From NCBI GenBank assembly GCA_036785705.1, contig JAWUZG010000032.1:18332318-18396317 (forward strand): a stretch of 64,000 nt of DNA, given 5' to 3'. The DNA is from Acanthornis magna. Its lineage: Eukaryota > Chordata > Aves > Passeriformes > Acanthizidae. Under the pieces are notes generated by a model, which saw only the letters and a list, made by a program, of their open reading frames with translations, ran no database searches and was not told the DNA's origin. Positions 63,460-64,000 of the stretch are shown here, piece after piece (the first letter of the stretch is position 1; each line of letters starts with the position of its first letter). The position numbers and the translations under genes are program-made.

Positions 63460-64000
63460 CTTAATCATGGAAGCATTTCAGCAGCAAATACTGAATTTTG
63501 GCAAGTTCTAGGAGAATTTGTACAGCCAAGATATCTATGAACCCTATCTAGAAGGGTTACATTCTACACATTCTGAAAGCATTAGCACCAGAAAAATTCC
63601 ACTTAGATTTAAAATGAAAATATTAGTTGGTCTATACTAGGGTGACTGACCTAAATCAGTGTAATTGTATGCACTTAGAACAGCATGAATCTAAATTATC
63701 TATGCTATAATGCACGAAAAGGCATTGAGGAAAAAAAAGCTTGAGTTTTATTCTATAACACTTTAAATCTGCAATTTGCACATGAACCATTGTTATGAAT
63801 TATATCATACAAATGAATAATTAAGAAAGAGCAGGATGGAAAAGAATACTTGGTTTCTTGTAGTCTCATTTGCCCTATTTTTTAAATTAGGTTGGAACAT
63901 TGTCACAGATGACCTTCTGAAATAGCTAGTTGGTATTTTCCTATAGTCTTTTTATTTGCTGTTGAAGTTGTTGTTTTATTGCATAATAGCTCGCAAGTGT
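63460..64000. other. Unique AT-rich sequence, nothing recognised
   Basis: No gene, RNA or transposon was recognised up to the window edge. Confidence 0.6.

Noticed and set aside
62830..63468. 212-codon minus-strand frame
   Set aside because: It is the translation of the homopurine microsatellite (repeating F, L, S and P) and has no non-repetitive protein content.
1..64000. Prokaryotic features (operons, ribosome binding sites, CRISPR, IS elements)
   Set aside because: CR1 and avian LTR sequences, AT-rich non-coding texture and vertebrate-type microsatellites show this is bird nuclear DNA. No direct-repeat and spacer array was found.

Overview
The window is almost certainly nuclear DNA from a bird. 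Seven fragments of the CR1 (chicken repeat 1) LINE are readable, and several end in the family's 3' tail, an imperfect ATTCTATG repeat. There are also remains of avian endogenous retrovirus LTRs. From memory, these LTR types are common in passerines and other Neoaves, so a non-galliform bird is my inference. The sequence is AT-rich. I recognise no protein-coding exon, rRNA, functional tRNA, CRISPR array or prokaryote-style operon. It reads as a gene desert or the interior of a very long intron.

Layout. Positions 1-14.6 kb are unique AT-rich sequence with no recognisable transposon. They hold two splice-site-bounded exon candidates (6812-6983 and 7384-7695) and one secreted-protein-like broken frame (10352-10795, minus). 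Positions 14.6-34.2 kb hold nearly every mobile element. In order these are an unassigned LTR-like block (14659-15439), CR1 copies at 15441-16090 and 16160-16290, a CR1 copy split by a retroviral LTR (19062-19838), CR1 at 22699-22888, a solo LTR with its own TATA box and poly(A) signal (25207-25730), two same-strand CR1 copies (29010-29455 and 29483-30485), and a short CR1 tail (34151-34205).

Positions 34.2-64 kb have no transposon I recognise but several simple repeats. These are an AT/TG alternating tract (43325-43421), a 39-bp minisatellite (46091-46205), a G/T strand-asymmetric tract (51694-51898), GGACAA and AGAAG arrays (59237-59350) and a 486-bp uninterrupted homopurine tract (62973-63458). 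A two-segment coding-like frame lies at 50065-50858 on the minus strand. A CpG cluster with a TATA box and a consensus splice donor at about 60650-60940 is the best candidate for a real promoter and first exon. It would point right, toward a gene beyond the window.

No set of genes works together here. What can be read is transposon history, repeat expansion and a few possible regulatory or transcribed elements. I found no convincing undescribed biological system. The findings list what deserves a database or conservation check.
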